Source of the DNA: Whitmania pigra
Taxonomy: Eukaryota > Annelida > Clitellata > Hirudinida > Haemopidae
Assembly (NCBI GenBank): GCA_021613335.1
Contig: JAJTWR010000049.1
Location: 124,001 to 188,000, forward strand
DNA: 64,000 nt
Direction: 5' to 3'
Part shown: positions 48,320 to 64,000 of the stretch, piece by piece
Position numbering within the stretch: the first letter of the stretch is position 1
Layout: every line of letters begins with the position of its first letter
Program-made: the position numbers and the translations under genes
The notes under the pieces: model-generated
What the model was told of the DNA's origin: nothing
Databases searched by the model: none
What the model saw: only the letters and a program-made list of their open reading frames with translations

Positions 48320-48688
48320 TCACAGCACCTCGGGCGCAAGAGAGATGATCTTCATGAAGTTCTTCGAGCGCAACTCGCGCGTCACCGGACCGAAGATACG
48401 AGTCCCGATCGGTTCGTTTTGCTTGTTGATCAAAACCGCCGCATTACTGTCGAAGCGAATCAGCGACCCGTCCGTCCGACGAATCGGAGCCGCCGTCCGC
48501 ACAATCACCGCGCGGTGCACATCGCCCTTGCGCACGCGGCCCTTTGGAATGGCCTCCTTGACCGACACCACGATAATGTCGCCAACTTCCGCCACCTTGC
48601 GCTGCGAACCGCCAAGCACCTTGATGCACATGACTCGGCGCGCGCCCGAATTATCGGCAACGTCCAGGTTGGTTTGCATCTGGATCAT
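48320..48688 (-). CDS. rplN: 50S ribosomal protein L14
   Basis: L14 sits at the subunit interface. The 122-residue product starts [20 protein letters not shown] and has the signature [24 protein letters not shown] segment (here [19 protein letters not shown]) and the end [12 protein letters not shown]. One base separates its stop from the rplX start. Confidence 0.98.
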   Translation of the reverse strand: MIQMQTNLDVADNSGARRVMCIKVLGGSQRKVAEVGDIIVVSVKEAIPKGRVRKGDVHRAVIVRTAAPIRRTDGSLIRFDSNAAVLINKQNEPIGTRIFGPVTRELRSKNFMKIISLAPEVL

Positions 48689-48691
48689 GGG

Positions 48692-48952
48692 TTACGCTCC
48701 TTCGACGCCGGTCGAGATCGCCTGATCGGCGATGACCTCCCAGCGCTTGGTCTTCGATACCGGTCGGCATTCTTGAATGCGAACGACATCGCCAACCTTG
48801 ACAGCGTTGGATTCGTCATGAGCCGCATATTTTTTCGACCGGCTGATGAATTTCTTATAGACGGGGTGCATGACGCGGCGTTCGACAAGAACGCTTACCG
48901 TCTTGTCGCACTTGTCGCTCACCACCGTGCCCTGCAAAACGCGCCTCGGCAT
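48692..48952 (-). CDS. rpsQ: 30S ribosomal protein S17
   Basis: S17 is a primary 16S rRNA binder. The 86-residue product has [20 protein letters not shown], then [20 protein letters not shown] and [20 protein letters not shown]. It lies 33 bases after rpmC and 3 bases before rplN. Confidence 0.98.
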   Translation of the reverse strand: MPRRVLQGTVVSDKCDKTVSVLVERRVMHPVYKKFISRSKKYAAHDESNAVKVGDVVRIQECRPVSKTKRWEVIADQAISTGVEGA

Positions 48953-48985
48953 AATCCTATTTCTCCGCTCGCAAGAACCGGTTTT

Positions 48986-49180
48986 TTACCGGACCGCCGC
49001 CTTTTCCGCCAGCACTGTTTTGATGCGCGCGATTTCACGCCGCACCGTTCGCACCCGAGCGCTATTCTCAAGCTGACCGCTTGCCGCCTGAAAACGCAGA
49101 TTGAACTGCTCCTTCTTCAGATCGCTCAGCGTGCCGGTCAGCTCGTCCGGGGTTTTAACCCGCAGGTCGGTCGCACTCAT
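48986..49180 (-). CDS. rpmC: 50S ribosomal protein L29
   Basis: L29 lies by the exit tunnel. From ATG 49180 the product is 64 residues of two helices: [40 protein letters not shown]. The ATG shares its A with the rplP stop (TGATG), so translation is coupled; a GTG at 49183 is also in frame. Confidence 0.96.
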   Translation of the reverse strand: MSATDLRVKTPDELTGTLSDLKKEQFNLRFQAASGQLENSARVRTVRREIARIKTVLAEKAAVR

Positions 49181-49602
49181 CACCCTTCCTCCTCGCCAAG
49201 CCGCTGCACGAACCGGGTTGCCACCGACAGCTTCGCCGCCGCTAGTTCAAACGCCCGTTCAGCCAATTCTTTTGGCACGCCGTCAATCTCAAACATGATC
49301 CGCCCAGGCTTGATCCGCGCAACCCAGAATTCCGGCGACCCCTTGCCTGAACCCATGCGCACTTCCGCCGGTTTGGTCGAAACCGGAACATCCGGAAAAA
49401 TCCGAATCCAAACCCGACCGACGCGCTTGATATGGCGCGTCATGGCGCGCCGCGCCGCCTCGATCTGACGCGCCGTCACCCGGCCCGGCTCTTGCGCCTT
49501 CAAACCGAAAGCGCCGAAATTCAGTGTCGTACCGCCCTTGGCCAGACCGTGAATACGGCCTTTATGCGCCTTACGGTACTTGGTTTTTTTCGGTTGCAGC
49601 AT
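49180..49602 (-). CDS. rplP: 50S ribosomal protein L16
   Basis: L16 lies near the peptidyl-transferase A site. The 140-residue product starts [20 protein letters not shown] and has the signatures [17 protein letters not shown] (here [19 protein letters not shown]) and [20 protein letters not shown]. It follows rpsC by 27 bases. Confidence 0.98.
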   Translation of the reverse strand: MLQPKKTKYRKAHKGRIHGLAKGGTTLNFGAFGLKAQEPGRVTARQIEAARRAMTRHIKRVGRVWIRIFPDVPVSTKPAEVRMGSGKGSPEFWVARIKPGRIMFEIDGVPKELAERAFELAAAKLSVATRFVQRLGEEEG

Positions 49603-49629
49603 AACGCCGTCTCCTCGCGCCCGGCAGGT

Positions 49630-50307
49630 TCAGCGGGTTGGCTGCTGATCGGTGGCGCGCTTATCCTGCGCCATCGGATCGTGCGCCAACACTTCGCCCT
49701 TGAACACCCAGACCTTGACGCCACAGGCGCCATAGGTGGTCTTGGCCGTCGCAGTGCCAAAATCAATATCCGCCCGCAGCGTATGCAACGGCACGCGCCC
49801 TTCGCGATACCACTCCATCCGGGCGATTTCCGCCCCCCCCAAGCGCCCGGAACAATTGATCCGAATGCCAAGGGCGCCGAGCCGCATCGCCGATTGCACC
49901 GCCCGCTTCATGGCGCGACGAAAAGCGACACGCCGCTCCAATTGCTGCGCAATGCCTTCGGCAATCAGCTTGGCGTCGATTTCCGGTTTGCGAATCTCGA
50001 CGATATTCAAATGAACCTCGGCCCCGGTCGATTTCGCCAGCTGCAAACGCAGCTTTTCGATATCCGCCCCCTTCTTGCCGATCACCACCCCCGGACGCGC
50101 CGTGTGGATGGTGATGCGCGCCTTCTTCGCCGGCCGCTCGATCACCACGCGGCTGACGCCGGCGCCTTGCAGACGCCCCATCAGATAGCCGCGCAGCTTC
50201 AGATCCTCATGCAGCAGCGTGGCATAATCGCGCCCGGCAAACCACCGGGAGTCCCAAGTGCGGTTGATGCCAAGGCGCAGCCCGATCGGATTAACTTTTT
50301 GTCCCAT
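49630..50307 (-). CDS. rpsC: 30S ribosomal protein S3
   Basis: S3 is at the mRNA entry channel. The 225-residue product begins [20 protein letters not shown], has the KH domain with [15 protein letters not shown], and the C-terminal [20 protein letters not shown] and [20 protein letters not shown]. It follows rplV by 12 bases. Confidence 0.98.
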   Translation of the reverse strand: MGQKVNPIGLRLGINRTWDSRWFAGRDYATLLHEDLKLRGYLMGRLQGAGVSRVVIERPAKKARITIHTARPGVVIGKKGADIEKLRLQLAKSTGAEVHLNIVEIRKPEIDAKLIAEGIAQQLERRVAFRRAMKRAVQSAMRLGALGIRINCSGRLGGAEIARMEWYREGRVPLHTLRADIDFGTATAKTTYGACGVKVWVFKGEVLAHDPMAQDKRATDQQPTR

Positions 50308-50319
50308 GGTTCACGCCTC

Positions 50320-50694
50320 TCATGCAACGTGCTCGCGCACGACGATCCGCAAATGGCTGAACGGTTTTTCCACGCGCGCGGCTCGACCGCGCGCTCTGGC
50401 ATGAAACCGCTTCAGCGCAAAACTGACGCCGACCGACGCTTCCGAGACATAGAGCATGTCGACATTCAGTTGATGGTTATTCTCGGCATTGGCAATCGCC
50501 GATTGCAGCAGCTTGCGTACATCCTGAGCAACCCGGCGCTTGGAAAAGGTCAACTCGGCCAGGGCCGCCTGCGCCGGCCTGCCGCGAATCAGCTGCGCCA
50601 CCAGATTGAGCTTGCGCGGGCTGATGCGCAGATTGCGCAAAACAGCAAGCGCCTCGTTCTCGGCGACCCGCCGGGGGTTAGGCTTCTGGCTCAT
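50320..50694 (-). CDS. rplV: 50S ribosomal protein L22
   Basis: L22 lines the exit tunnel. From ATG 50694 the product is 124 residues: [40 protein letters not shown], and the C-terminal hook with [20 protein letters not shown]. The frame is open to 50766 but that would overlap rpsS; four bases separate the genes with this start. Confidence 0.97.
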   Translation of the reverse strand: MSQKPNPRRVAENEALAVLRNLRISPRKLNLVAQLIRGRPAQAALAELTFSKRRVAQDVRKLLQSAIANAENNHQLNVDMLYVSEASVGVSFALKRFHARARGRAARVEKPFSHLRIVVREHVA

Positions 50695-50698
50695 GACC

Positions 50699-50977
50699 CT
50701 ACTTTCTCTTGGCCTTCTTGTCGGCCGCATGGCCGTAGAAGGTGCGAGTCGGCGAAAATTCGCCAAATTTGTGACCGATCATATGTTCAGTCACCAGCAC
50801 CGGGATGAATTTCTGCCCGTTATAAACGCCGAAAGTAAGTCCGACGAATTGTGGCAGAATAGTGGAACGCCGCGCCCAGATCTTGACGATCTCATTACGG
50901 CCTGAAGCCCGGACCTTTTCGGCTTTCTTCAGCAGATAGCCGTCAACGAACGGGCCTTTCCAAACGGAACGCGCCAC
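50699..50977 (-). CDS. rpsS: 30S ribosomal protein S19
   Basis: S19 is in the 30S head. The 92-residue product starts [20 protein letters not shown] and carries the signature [19 protein letters not shown] segment ([19 protein letters not shown]), then [18 protein letters not shown]. It follows rplB by 11 bases. Confidence 0.98.
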   Translation of the reverse strand: MARSVWKGPFVDGYLLKKAEKVRASGRNEIVKIWARRSTILPQFVGLTFGVYNGQKFIPVLVTEHMIGHKFGEFSPTRTFYGHAADKKAKRK

Positions 50978-50988
50978 GACCGGTCTCC

Positions 50989-51816
50989 TTACTTGGCGTG
51001 ACGGCGGCGGATAATCAGCCGATCCGTCGCCTTGTTATTGCGAGTCTTCTTGCCCTTGGTCGGTTTCCCCCACGGAGTAACCGGATGACGGCCGCCCGAG
51101 GTGCGGCCTTCGCCGCCGCCATGCGGATGGTCGATCGGATTCATGGCAACGCCACGCACGCTCGGGCGTTTGCCAAGCCAGCGCGCGCGCCCGGCCTTGC
51201 CATAATTGATATTCTGATGGTCGGGATTCGACACGGCGCCGATCGTCGCCATGCATTCGCCGCGCACCATCCGCAACTCGCCCGACGACAGGCGCAACTG
51301 CGCATAGCCTTGATCGCGTCCAACCAATTGCGCATAAGCGCCAGCCGAGCGGGCCAGCTGCCCGCCCTTGTTGGCCTTCAACTCGACATTATGCACCACC
51401 GTGCCAACCGGTATATTCTTCAGCGGCATCGCGTTGCCCGGTTTGACATCGACCCGCTCGCCGGCGATGACTTTATCGCCAACCGTCAAGCGTTGCGGCG
51501 CTAGGATATAAGCCTGCTCGCCATCCTCATAGCGGATGAGAGCGATGAAAGCCGAGCGGTTCGGATCGTATTCCAAACGCTCGACCACCCCGGCGGCATC
51601 GAACTTGCGCCGCTTGAAATCGACCAGACGGTAGGTGCGCTTATGACCGCCCCCACGCCCCCAGGCGGTGATGCGACCGGTATTGTTGCGACCGCCCTTT
51701 CCCGCCAACCCTTCGGTCAGTTTTTTGACCGGCTTACCCTTCCACAAATCCGAGCGGTCGACCAGAACCAGCTGGCGCAGCGAGGGCGTGACCGGATTGA
51801 ATGTCTTGAGCGCCAT
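50989..51816 (-). CDS. rplB: 50S ribosomal protein L2
   Basis: L2 is needed for subunit joining and peptide-bond formation. The 275-residue product starts [20 protein letters not shown], has [20 protein letters not shown], and the conserved C-terminal [20 protein letters not shown] with the essential His. It follows rplW by four bases. Confidence 0.98.
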   Translation of the reverse strand: MALKTFNPVTPSLRQLVLVDRSDLWKGKPVKKLTEGLAGKGGRNNTGRITAWGRGGGHKRTYRLVDFKRRKFDAAGVVERLEYDPNRSAFIALIRYEDGEQAYILAPQRLTVGDKVIAGERVDVKPGNAMPLKNIPVGTVVHNVELKANKGGQLARSAGAYAQLVGRDQGYAQLRLSSGELRMVRGECMATIGAVSNPDHQNINYGKAGRARWLGKRPSVRGVAMNPIDHPHGGGEGRTSGGRHPVTPWGKPTKGKKTRNNKATDRLIIRRRHAK

Positions 51817-51820
51817 AACG

Positions 51821-52144
51821 TCAAATTCCCGTCGTCACGTCGATGGAATGACCTTCAGCTAAAGTCACCATCGCTTTTTTATAATCCGAGCGCTGACCCG
51901 GACGCCCCTTCAGCATCTTCTTCTTGCCCTTGACCCGCACGGTATTCACCGCTGTGACGGTTACCCCGAAGATACCTTCGACAGCCGCCTTGATTTCCGG
52001 CTTGCTCGCCCCCAGGCTGACCTTGAACGCCACCTGGTTATGTTCGGAAATCCGCGTGGCCTTTTCGGTGATCACCGGCGCCAAGATGATGTCGTACATC
52101 TTATCCTTGGCCAGGGTCACGGCTTGCTTGCGTCCAGCGCTCAT
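51821..52144 (-). CDS. rplW: 50S ribosomal protein L23
   Basis: L23 is the docking site for trigger factor and SRP at the exit tunnel. The 107-residue product has [40 protein letters not shown] and [20 protein letters not shown]. Its ATG overlaps the rplD stop (ATGA). Confidence 0.98.
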   Translation of the reverse strand: MSAGRKQAVTLAKDKMYDIILAPVITEKATRISEHNQVAFKVSLGASKPEIKAAVEGIFGVTVTAVNTVRVKGKKKMLKGRPGQRSDYKKAMVTLAEGHSIDVTTGI

Positions 52145-52758
52145 TTCAGGCGAGCCTCCAAATGTTCGACAGCGGCGCGGGTCAATACCAGCCGGTCGCG
52201 CCGTAAAATGTCATAGACATTGGCGCCTTGCTGCGGCAGCACATCGACATTCTTCAAATTACGCGCCGCCCGGGCAAAGGAAACGACCGGCTCCGGCCCG
52301 TCGATGATCAATACCGACGACCAGCCGAGCTTGGCAAAAGCAATCGCCATATCCTTGGTCTTTGCCACCTCGCTGAGCGACTCGACCACGATCAGCTTGC
52401 CTTCGGCCTGCTTGACCGACAGAGCGGTTTTCAGCCCCAGCTTGCGCACCTTTTTGGGCAGATCGTAAGCGTGAGAGCGCACCACCGGGCCGAAAATCGT
52501 CGCGCCGCCGCGAAATTGCGGCGAACGGAAGCTGCCTTGCCGTGCGCCGCCGCGGCCCTTTTGCGCAAAGGGTTTCTTGGTCGTTCCCCGGATCTCGGAG
52601 ATGCCCTTGGTCTTATGCGTGCCGGCGCGGCGCTTGGCCAACTGCCAATCCACCACCCGCGCGAGGATGTCTCTCCTCGGCTCAAGCCCGAAAACCTCAT
52701 CGCAGAGATCGATCACGCCGACTTCCTCGGCGTCCAGGTTCTGAATTTTGATCTGCAT
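52141..52758 (-). CDS. rplD: 50S ribosomal protein L4
   Basis: L4 reaches into the exit tunnel and in enterobacteria controls the S10 operon. The 205-residue product has [20 protein letters not shown], the loop [20 protein letters not shown], and the C-terminal [14 protein letters not shown]. It follows rplC by four bases and overlaps rplW. Confidence 0.98.
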   Translation of the reverse strand: MQIKIQNLDAEEVGVIDLCDEVFGLEPRRDILARVVDWQLAKRRAGTHKTKGISEIRGTTKKPFAQKGRGGARQGSFRSPQFRGGATIFGPVVRSHAYDLPKKVRKLGLKTALSVKQAEGKLIVVESLSEVAKTKDMAIAFAKLGWSSVLIIDGPEPVVSFARAARNLKNVDVLPQQGANVYDILRRDRLVLTRAAVEHLEARLK

Positions 52759-52762
52759 AATC

Positions 52763-53464
52763 TCAGTTCCCTGCCTCGACCAAAGCCGCGACCGCCTTTA
52801 GCCCCGCCGGAAACGGCGCCGTCTCGGGACGAGCGCGTTTGACCGCATCGCGAACGAGAACCCAACCGCCGGCAGAGCCCGGAACCGCGCCATGGACCAT
52901 GATCAAGCCCCGCTCGGCATCGGTCGCCACCACTTTCAGATTTTGCACCGTTACCCGTTCATGGCCCAAATGACCAGCCATTTTCTTGCCGGCAAAGGTT
53001 TTGCCCGGATCCTGGCGATTACCGGTCGAACCGTGCGAGCGATGCGAGATCGACACGCCGTGACTGGCCCGCAAACCGCGAAAGTTCCAGCGCTTCATCC
53101 CGCCGGCAAAGCCCTTGCCGATCGAGACGCCGGTAACGTCGACGAACTGACCCGGAACGAAATGCTCCGCCGACAACTCGGCCCCGACAGCGATCGACGC
53201 TTCCGGCGACACTTTGAATTCAACCAACTTTTTTTTCGGTTCGACCTTGGCCTTGGCAAAATGCCCGCGCAGCGGCTTGCTCGTCCGGCTGGCTCTAGCC
53301 GCCCCGGCGCCAAGCTGTAGCGCGCTGTAACCGTCCTTCTCCTCAGTTCGTACGGCAACGACCTGACAAGATTCCACTTTCAGCACAGTCACCGGGACGT
53401 GGCTTCCATCCTCGGCGAACAGGCGGGTCATGCCCACCTTCTGCGCGATCAATCCCGACCGCAT
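52763..53464 (-). CDS. rplC: 50S ribosomal protein L3
   Basis: L3 lies near the peptidyl-transferase centre. ATG 53464 has GGAGG seven bases upstream and gives 233 residues starting [20 protein letters not shown]. The signature [20 protein letters not shown] and [20 protein letters not shown] are present. The frame is open to 53524, overlapping rpsJ, so the shorter start is chosen. Confidence 0.97.
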   Translation of the reverse strand: MRSGLIAQKVGMTRLFAEDGSHVPVTVLKVESCQVVAVRTEEKDGYSALQLGAGAARASRTSKPLRGHFAKAKVEPKKKLVEFKVSPEASIAVGAELSAEHFVPGQFVDVTGVSIGKGFAGGMKRWNFRGLRASHGVSISHRSHGSTGNRQDPGKTFAGKKMAGHLGHERVTVQNLKVVATDAERGLIMVHGAVPGSAGGWVLVRDAVKRARPETAPFPAGLKAVAALVEAGN

Positions 53465-53489
53465 GGCCTTCCCTCCTTGCCCTTGGCCG

Positions 53490-53798
53490 TCATAGCTTGA
53501 TCTCGACATCAACGCCGGCCGCAAGATCGAGCTTCATCAAAGCATCGACGGTTTGCGGGGTCGGATCGACGATATCGAGCAAGCGCTTGTGCGTGCGAAT
53601 TTCAAATTGCTCGCGGCTCTTCTTGTCGACATGCGGCGAACGGTTAACCGTGTAACGCTCGATGCGCGTCGGCAAGGGAATCGGGCCGCGCACGCGCGCG
53701 CCAGTACGCTTGGCGGTGTTCACGATCTCGGATGTCGACTGATCGAGAACTCGATGGTCGAACGCCTTGAGCCGGATGCGAATATTGCTACTGTCCAT
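53490..53798 (-). CDS. rpsJ: 30S ribosomal protein S10
   Basis: S10 is the first gene of the S10 cluster and also the NusE antitermination factor. The 102-residue product has [20 protein letters not shown], the [20 protein letters not shown] loop and [20 protein letters not shown]. It follows tuf by 63 bases with no clear terminator or promoter, so str and S10 are probably linked. Confidence 0.98.
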   Translation of the reverse strand: MDSSNIRIRLKAFDHRVLDQSTSEIVNTAKRTGARVRGPIPLPTRIERYTVNRSPHVDKKSREQFEIRTHKRLLDIVDPTPQTVDALMKLDLAAGVDVEIKL

Positions 53799-53861
53799 TG
53801 TCCTTCACTCCGGGAACGGGGCGCCGAGTTAAAGCCAGCCCCGGCCCCTCCCGTTACCGCA

Positions 53862-54753
53862 TCAGGCGATAATTTTTGCCACGACGCCGGCGCCGACGGT
53901 GCGCCCGCCTTCGCGAATGGCAAAGCGCAACCCTTCATCCATCGCGATCGGCGCGATCAATTCCACCTGCATCGACACATTATCGCCCGGCATAACCATC
54001 TCCACCCCGTCCGGCAGGCTCACCATGCCGGTCACATCCGTGGTGCGGAAGTAGAATTGCGGACGGTAGTTGGTGAAAAACGGCGTATGACGCCCGCCTT
54101 CCTCTTTCGTTAGAACATACGCCTCAGCGGTGAATTTCGTGTGCGGCGTAATCGAGCCGGGCTTGGCCAAAACCTGACCCCGCTCGACATCCTCACGCTT
54201 CGTGCCGCGCAGCAGCGCGCCGATATTATCCCCCGCCTCGCCTTGATCCAAAAGCTTGCGGAACATCTCAACCCCGGTCACCGTCGTCTTGACCGTCGGG
54301 CGCAGACCGACGATCTCGATCTCCTCGCCCACCTTGACCAGGCCGCGCTCAACCCGCCCCGTCACCACCGTGCCGCGGCCCGAAATCGAGAAAACATCCT
54401 CGATCGGCATCAAAAAGCTCTTGTCGACCGGGCGCTCAGGCTGCGGAATATACGCATCCACCGCCGCCATCAACTGCAAAATCGCATCGTGCCCAATCTC
54501 GGCGTTCTTGCCTTCCAGCGCCATCAACGCCGACCCCTTGATCACCGGAATCTCGTCGCCTGGAAAATTATACGACGACAAAAGCTCGCGAACCTCAAGC
54601 TCAACCAACTCCAGCAATTCCGGATCGTCGACCATGTCCACCTTGTTCATGAACACAACCAGCGACGGAACCCCCACCTGGCGCGCCAGCAAAATATGCT
54701 CGCGCGTCTGCGGCATCGGACCGTCCGCCGCAGATACAACCAGTATCGCCCCA

Positions 54754-54785
<32 letters not shown>

Positions 54786-55052
54786 CACATAATCCGCGTG
54801 CCCGGGACAGTCCACATGCGCATAGTGCCGGTTCGCCGTCTCATACTCGACGTGCGCCGTCGAAATCGTGATCCCGCGCGCGCGCTCCTCAGGCGCCTTG
54901 TCAATCTGATCGTAGGCGGTGAACTGAGCCCCCCCGGTTTCCGCCAAAACCTTCGTGATCGCCGCGGTCAACGACGTCTTGCCATGGTCAACATGGCCAA
55001 TCGTCCCAATGTTGCAGTGCGGCTTGTTCCGCTCGAATTTAGCTTTCGCCAT
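53862..55052 (-). CDS. tuf: elongation factor Tu
   Basis: EF-Tu delivers aminoacyl-tRNA to the ribosome with GTP. The 396-residue product has G1 [14 protein letters not shown], the switch [17 protein letters not shown]3 [21 protein letters not shown]4 [10 protein letters not shown], and domains 2 and 3 complete to [13 protein letters not shown]. It lies 30 bases after fusA. The frame is intact. Confidence 0.98.
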
Positions 55053-55082
55053 CTCATCGTCCTCGATTTGCCTTGGCGCCGC

Positions 55083-56981
55083 TCAGGCCATCTTCGCGCG
55101 AACTTCGTCGGCGACGGCTTGCGGCACTTGTTCGTAATGATCGAATTGCATGCTGTATTGGGCGCGGCCCTGACTCATGGAGCGCAGATTGTTGACATAA
55201 CCGAACATGTTGGCCAGCGGCACCATGGCCGATACCACACGGGCGTTGCCGCGGCTATCCATACCGGTCACTTGCCCGCGGCGGCTGTTCAGATCGCCGA
55301 TGACATCGCCCATATAATCTTCCGGCGTCACCACTTCGACCTTCATCACCGGCTCCAGCAGTTTTGGACCCGCTTTCTGCATACCCTCCTTGAACGCGGC
55401 GCGAGCGGCGATTTCAAAGGCCAGAACGCTCGAATCGACATCGTGATAGGCGCCGTCGAGCAGCGAAATCTTGAAATCGATCACCGGAAACCCGGCGATC
55501 ACGCCATTGTCCTTCGACGATTCCAAGCCCTTCTGCACCCCAGGGATATACTCCTTTGGGACCGCGCCGCCAACGATCGCACTCTCGAAAGCGAACCCCG
55601 ATCCTGCTTGCGCCGGTTCGAAGCGCAGCTTGATACGGGCAAACTGACCCGAACCGCCGGTTTGCTTCTTGTGGGTATAATCGACTTCCGCCACCTTGGA
55701 GAGGGTCTCACGATAGGCAACCTGCGGAGCGCCGACATTGCAATCGACCTTGAACTCCCGCCGCATCCGATCGACGATGATTTCCAGATGCAGCTCGCCC
55801 ATCCCCTTGATGACCGTCTGCCCGCTCTCCTGATCGACCGAGACGCGAAAAGAAGGGTCTTCTTGCGCCAGACGATTGAGGGCAAGACCCATCTTTTCCT
55901 GATCGCCCTTGGTTTTCGGCTCGACTGCAACCTCGATGACCGGTTCGGGAAACTCCATGCGCTCAAGCACGATCGGCGCGTTTGGATCGGCCAGGGTATC
56001 GCCGGTGGTGGTATATTTCAGCCCGGCCAGCGCCACGATGTCGCCGGCGCGCGCTTTCTTGGTATCTTCGCGGTGGTTGGCATGCATTTGAAGCATCCGC
56101 CCGATACGCTCGCGCTGGCCCTTCACCGTGTTCTGTACATAAGAGCCGGTTTCGAGCACGCCGGAATAAATCCGCATAAAGGTGAGCGAACCGACGAACG
56201 GGTCCGTCATGATCTTGAAGGCCAGGCCCGAGAAAGGCGCATCGTCCGATGCCGGACGGGTGTCCTCCTCATCCGAGTCCAGCTTCTTGCCTTTGACCGA
56301 GGCGATATCGACCGGCGATGGCAGGAAATCGACCACCGCATCGAGAAGCGGCTGCACACCCTTGTTCTTGAAAGACGAACCGCACAGAACCGGCACGAAT
56401 TTATAACCCAGCGTGCCCAGCCGGATACAGCGCTTGAGAGTCGCCAGATCCGGCTCATCGCCATTCAAGTAAGCCTCCATGGCGCCGTCATCCATTTCGA
56501 CAGCCGCCTCAACCAGCTTTTCACGATATTCCCGCGCCTGACCGGCAAGCGCCTCGGGAATGTCGGCCTCGTAAAATTCCGCCCCCAGCTCTCATCTTTC
56601 CAGACGATCGCTTTCATCTTCAACAGATCGACCAGACCGGCAAACTCCGCCTCCGAGCCGATCGGCAGCTGCATGACCAGCGGCTTGGCGCCCAGCCGGT
56701 CGACCATCATCTCGACGCAGCGAAAGAAATCCGCGCCAATCCGGTCCATCTTATTGACAAAGCACATGCGCGGCACGCCGTATTTGTCCGCTTGCCGCCA
56801 CACGGTCTCAGATTGCGGCTCAACTCCGGCAACCGAGTCGAAAACCGTGACGGCGCCGTCCAGCACCCGCAACGACCGTTCGACTTCGATGGTGAAGTCG
56901 ACATGGCCGGGCGTGTCGATCAGATTCATCCGGTGATCGTTCCAAAAACAGGTCGTCGCGGCGGAAGTGATCGTGATGCCG

Positions 56982-57013
<32 letters not shown>

Positions 57014-57157
57014 CGCTGTGCCTTCATGCACTTCGCCGATCTTGTACGAACGGCCCGTATAAAACAGAATCCGTTCGCTGGTGGTGGTTTTGCCAGCGTC
57101 AATATGCGCCATGATTCCGAAATTACGGTAACGCTCAAGCGGAGTAGTGCGTGCCAT
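55083..57157 (-). CDS. fusA: elongation factor G, frame broken once
   Basis: EF-G drives translocation. The N-terminal part has G1 AHIDAGKTT at residues 17-25, [35 protein letters not shown] and [12 protein letters not shown], through AIVWKDES at residue 190. There the frame breaks near 56588: one missing C (AGCTGG for AGCCTGG) would give [19 protein letters not shown] and join to the rest, [15 protein letters not shown] onward. The repaired length is 691 residues, normal. fusA is essential, so an error in the sequence is the likely cause. Confidence 0.95.
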
Positions 57158-57192
57158 GACAAAAATCTCGCGTTAGATCGAGTAGCGCCGGA

Positions 57193-57675
<483 letters not shown>

Positions 57676-58047
57676 TTACTTGGGACGCTTGGCGCCATAT
57701 TTGGACCGGCGCTGACGACGATCCTTGACCCCTTGGGTATCGAGCGCGCCACGAACGATATGATATCGCACGCCCGGCAAATCCTTCACGCGGCCCCCGC
57801 GAATCAGCACAACCGAGTGCTCTTGCAGATTATGGCCTTCCCCGGGAATATAGCTCGTCACCTCAAAAGCATTGGTCAGACGCACGCGCGCAACCCGGCG
57901 CAATGCCGAGTTCGGCTTTTTCGGAGTCGTCGTATAAACCCTGGTACACACGCCACGCTTTTGCGGGCAAGCCTCCAGCGCCGGCACCTTATTGCGCGTA
58001 CGCGGCGCCTGCCGCGGATTGCGGATCAACTGGTTGATCGTCGGCAT
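57676..58047 (-). CDS. rpsL: 30S ribosomal protein S12
   Basis: S12 is at the decoding centre. The 123-residue product starts [20 protein letters not shown] and has the conserved [19 protein letters not shown] loop, in which the Lys of PKKPN is the wild-type, streptomycin-sensitive residue, and the end [14 protein letters not shown]. It is first in the str operon, about 200 bases downstream of a promoter. Confidence 0.98.
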   Translation of the reverse strand: MPTINQLIRNPRQAPRTRNKVPALEACPQKRGVCTRVYTTTPKKPNSALRRVARVRLTNAFEVTSYIPGEGHNLQEHSVVLIRGGRVKDLPGVRYHIVRGALDTQGVKDRRQRRSKYGAKRPK

Positions 58048-58247
58048 ACCGCCCCTTCCTCAAACGAGTCCCCAAAACCAAAGAAAAATCGCAGCGGAGA
58101 CTTCTCCCCGCCCGCGATTGCGGCGTCGCTTTAATGCCGGAGGCAAAACTCGCCTATGAACGGCATGATATCAATAGCTTCCCCACGCGGCTTCTGCGTT
58201 TCCGCCGCACTGACGGACAATCCAGAACCGTTGCGAGGTGGGCGGAC

Positions 58248-58274
58248 TTTATAGAGGCGATCCGTATGCGTCAA
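58248..58274 (-). promoter_or_regulatory. probable promoter of the str operon
   Basis: On the minus strand TTGACG and TATAAA stand 15 bases apart, just after the rpoC terminator. Transcription would give a leader of roughly 200 bases before rpsL. The spacing is short, so the true -10 could be two bases further on. Confidence 0.5.
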
Positions 58275-58289
58275 GCGATTCTTCCACTG

Positions 58290-58324
58290 AAAAACCAAGG
58301 GTCGTTCCAGCGGGAACGACCCTT
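58290..58324 (-). terminator. intrinsic terminator after rpoC
   Basis: A perfect 12-bp stem AAGGGTCGTTCC/GGAACGACCCTT with a 4-base loop is followed by GGTTTTTC on the minus strand, 16 bases beyond the rpoC stop. Confidence 0.88.
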
Positions 58325-58339
58325 GACGCCCCCTCAAAA

Positions 58340-62560
<4,221 letters not shown>

Positions 62561-64000
62561 TCAATAATTACGCTGGTTCAATTCAACATTAAGACACAGC
62601 GAGCGCAATTCCTTGACCAGCACATTGAAGGATTCCGGAATCCCGGCTTCAAAATTATTGTCGCCGCGCACGATGGCCTCGTACACTTTGGTTCGGCCGG
62701 ACACGTCATCGGACTTCACCGTCAGCATCTCCTGCAAGGTATAGGCCGCGCCATAAGCTTCCAATGCCCAAACCTCCATTTCCCCGAAACGTTGACCGCC
62801 GAACTGCGCCTTGCCACCCAAAGGCTGCTGCGTGACCAGGCTATAAGGACCGATCGACCGGGCATGAATCTTGTCGTCGACCAGATGATGCAGCTTCAGC
62901 ATATAAATATAGCCAACCGTGACTTTCCGGTCGAAGCTCTCGCCCGTTCGCCCGTCCATCAGCGTCACCTGCCCCGAACGGTTGAGTCCGGCGCGCTCCA
63001 ACATGCCAACGATATCGTCCTCGCGCGCGCCGTCGAACACCGGCGTTGCAAAAGGAACGCCGCGCACCAGATTGCGCGACAACTCCAGAAGCTCATCGTC
63101 GCTATGGCTGGCGATCAATTCCTGATACTGCTTGTCGCCGTAAAGGCTTTTCAGATGTTGGCGCAAGTCGGCGATTTCCTGGGTTTGACGCTGAACATCG
63201 TTCAGCACTGCGGCAATCTGCCGGCCAAGCCCGGCGGACGCCCAGCCCAGATGGGTTTCCAAAATCTGTCCAACATTCATGCGCGACGGCACGCCCAACG
63301 GGTTGAGCACCAGATCCACCTGCGTGCCATCTTCGAGATAGGGCATGTCTTCCAGCGCCATGATGCGGCTGACGACGCCCTTGTTGCCGTGACGCCCGGC
63401 CATCTTATCGCCCGGCTGCAGCTTGCGCTTCACGGCAACGAACACTTTCACCATCTTCATCACGCCCGGCGGCAACTCGTCGCCGCGTTGCAGTTTTTCC
63501 ACCTTGTTCTCGAACCGGTCGTTCAAACGCCTGATCGAACCGTCGAACTGCCGCTTCAGCGCCTCGATATCGTCCATCGCCTTATCGGCGCTGACACCGA
63601 TCTGCCGCCATTGCCCGGGCGTCAGATCCGCTAGCGTCGCCTCGGTAACGATACCGCCGGCTTTCACCCCGCGCGGACCGCTGGCAATCGTTTGACCGAC
63701 GAGCAATTCCTTCAGGCGATTGTTGAACGACCGTTCGAGAATCGCCCGCTCGTCGTCGCGATCCTTGGCCAGACGCTCGATTTCGGCACGTTCGATGGCC
63801 AAGGCGCGTTCATCCTTATCGACGCCGCGCCGCGAAAAAACGCGCACCTCGACCACCGTCCCGGACACGCCCGGCGGCACCCGCAGCGAGGTATCGCGGA
63901 CATCCGACGCTTTCTCCCCAAAGATGGCGCGCAACAGCTTTTCTTCCGGCGTCATCGGCGATTCGCCCTTGGGCGTCACCTTGCCGACCAGAATGTCGCC
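62561..64000 (-). CDS. rpoB: RNA polymerase subunit beta, C-terminal part (cut by window edge)
   Basis: Only the last 479 residues are in the window; the frame runs off the right edge. Visible are [20 protein letters not shown], the active-site segment [20 protein letters not shown], the [14 protein letters not shown] block (here [20 protein letters not shown]), and the C-terminal clamp [20 protein letters not shown] through LCLNVELN. It is followed 42 bases on by rpoC. The rifampicin region lies outside the window. Confidence 0.97.
   Translation of the reverse strand, partial: GDILVGKVTPKGESPMTPEEKLLRAIFGEKASDVRDTSLRVPPGVSGTVVEVRVFSRRGVDKDERALAIERAEIERLAKDRDDERAILERSFNNRLKELLVGQTIASGPRGVKAGGIVTEATLADLTPGQWRQIGVSADKAMDDIEALKRQFDGSIRRLNDRFENKVEKLQRGDELPPGVMKMVKVFVAVKRKLQPGDKMAGRHGNKGVVSRIMALEDMPYLEDGTQVDLVLNPLGVPSRMNVGQILETHLGWASAGLGRQIAAVLNDVQRQTQEIADLRQHLKSLYGDKQYQELIASHSDDELLELSRNLVRGVPFATPVFDGAREDDIVGMLERAGLNRSGQVTLMDGRTGESFDRKVTVGYIYMLKLHHLVDDKIHARSIGPYSLVTQQPLGGKAQFGGQRFGEMEVWALEAYGAAYTLQEMLTVKSDDVSGRTKVYEAIVRGDNNFEAGIPESFNVLVKELRSLCLNVELNQRNY

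Noticed and set aside
54141..56936. 931-codon plus-strand frame opposite tuf and fusA
   Set aside because: It is antisense to two certain genes, spans the break in fusA by chance, and its Arg/His-rich sequence has no domain. High G+C creates such shadows.

Overview
The window is chromosomal DNA, roughly 60% G+C, from a free-living, flagellated alphaproteobacterium. It probably belongs to or lies near the Rhodospirillales. The evidence is a Caulobacter-type regulator set (CtrA, SciP, GapR, FlbD), the split three-gene proton-translocating transhydrogenase (pntAA-pntAB-pntB), a fused flagellar/cell-cycle locus, and the alphaproteobacterial order rplQ-htrA-rarA with rpsD absent from the alpha operon. 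No rRNA, tRNA, CRISPR array, insertion sequence or prophage was seen.

Layout. (1) 0-2 kb: three plus-strand genes of unknown role, including a DUF4282 membrane protein. (2) 2-6.1 kb: gapR and a DUF1244 gene on the minus strand, divergent from the pnt operon. (3) 6-11 kb, minus: icd, a four-PAS histidine kinase and ubiX in one tight run, then a LOG-family gene. (4) 11-16 kb, plus: a CitE-like lyase, a crotonase, a large anchored protein of unknown function and nnrS, closed by a strong terminator. (5) 16-18.8 kb: a DEAD-box helicase (frame broken) and a thioredoxin-reductase-like ferredoxin-NADP reductase. (6) 18.8-36.9 kb: the flagellar and cell-cycle region, with flgG-flgE behind a perfect sigma-54 promoter, ctrA, fliI-fliJ, a long minus-strand operon fliF-fliG-fliH-fliN-flbD-flhA-flhF-fleN-fliK, and sciP. 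(7) 37-39.7 kb: htrA and rarA. (8) 39.8-64 kb: rpoB-rpoC, str (rpsL-rpsG-fusA-tuf), S10, spc (to secY-adk) and alpha (rpsM-rpsK-rpoA-rplQ) operons, all on the minus strand.

The flagellar region reads as one circuit: CtrA-like boxes lie in front of ctrA, fliF and sciP. FlbD is a sigma-54 activator, and the flgG promoter is a full sigma-54 consensus. SciP is the known CtrA antagonist.

The main oddity is a set of about eleven one- or two-base indels that break the helicase, fliF, fliG, fliH, fleN, fliK and fusA. Each is undone by one or two bases, usually in a homopolymer or dinucleotide run, and the repaired lengths equal normal family lengths. Because fusA is essential, sequencing or assembly error is the simplest reading. 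The clustering in motility genes still deserves a check. I found no clearly new multi-gene system. The most original items are a LysM-like insert in the hook protein, a 27-residue Pro/Ala repeat array in FliK, a terminator-like hairpin just before rpoA, and two uncharacterised envelope proteins.
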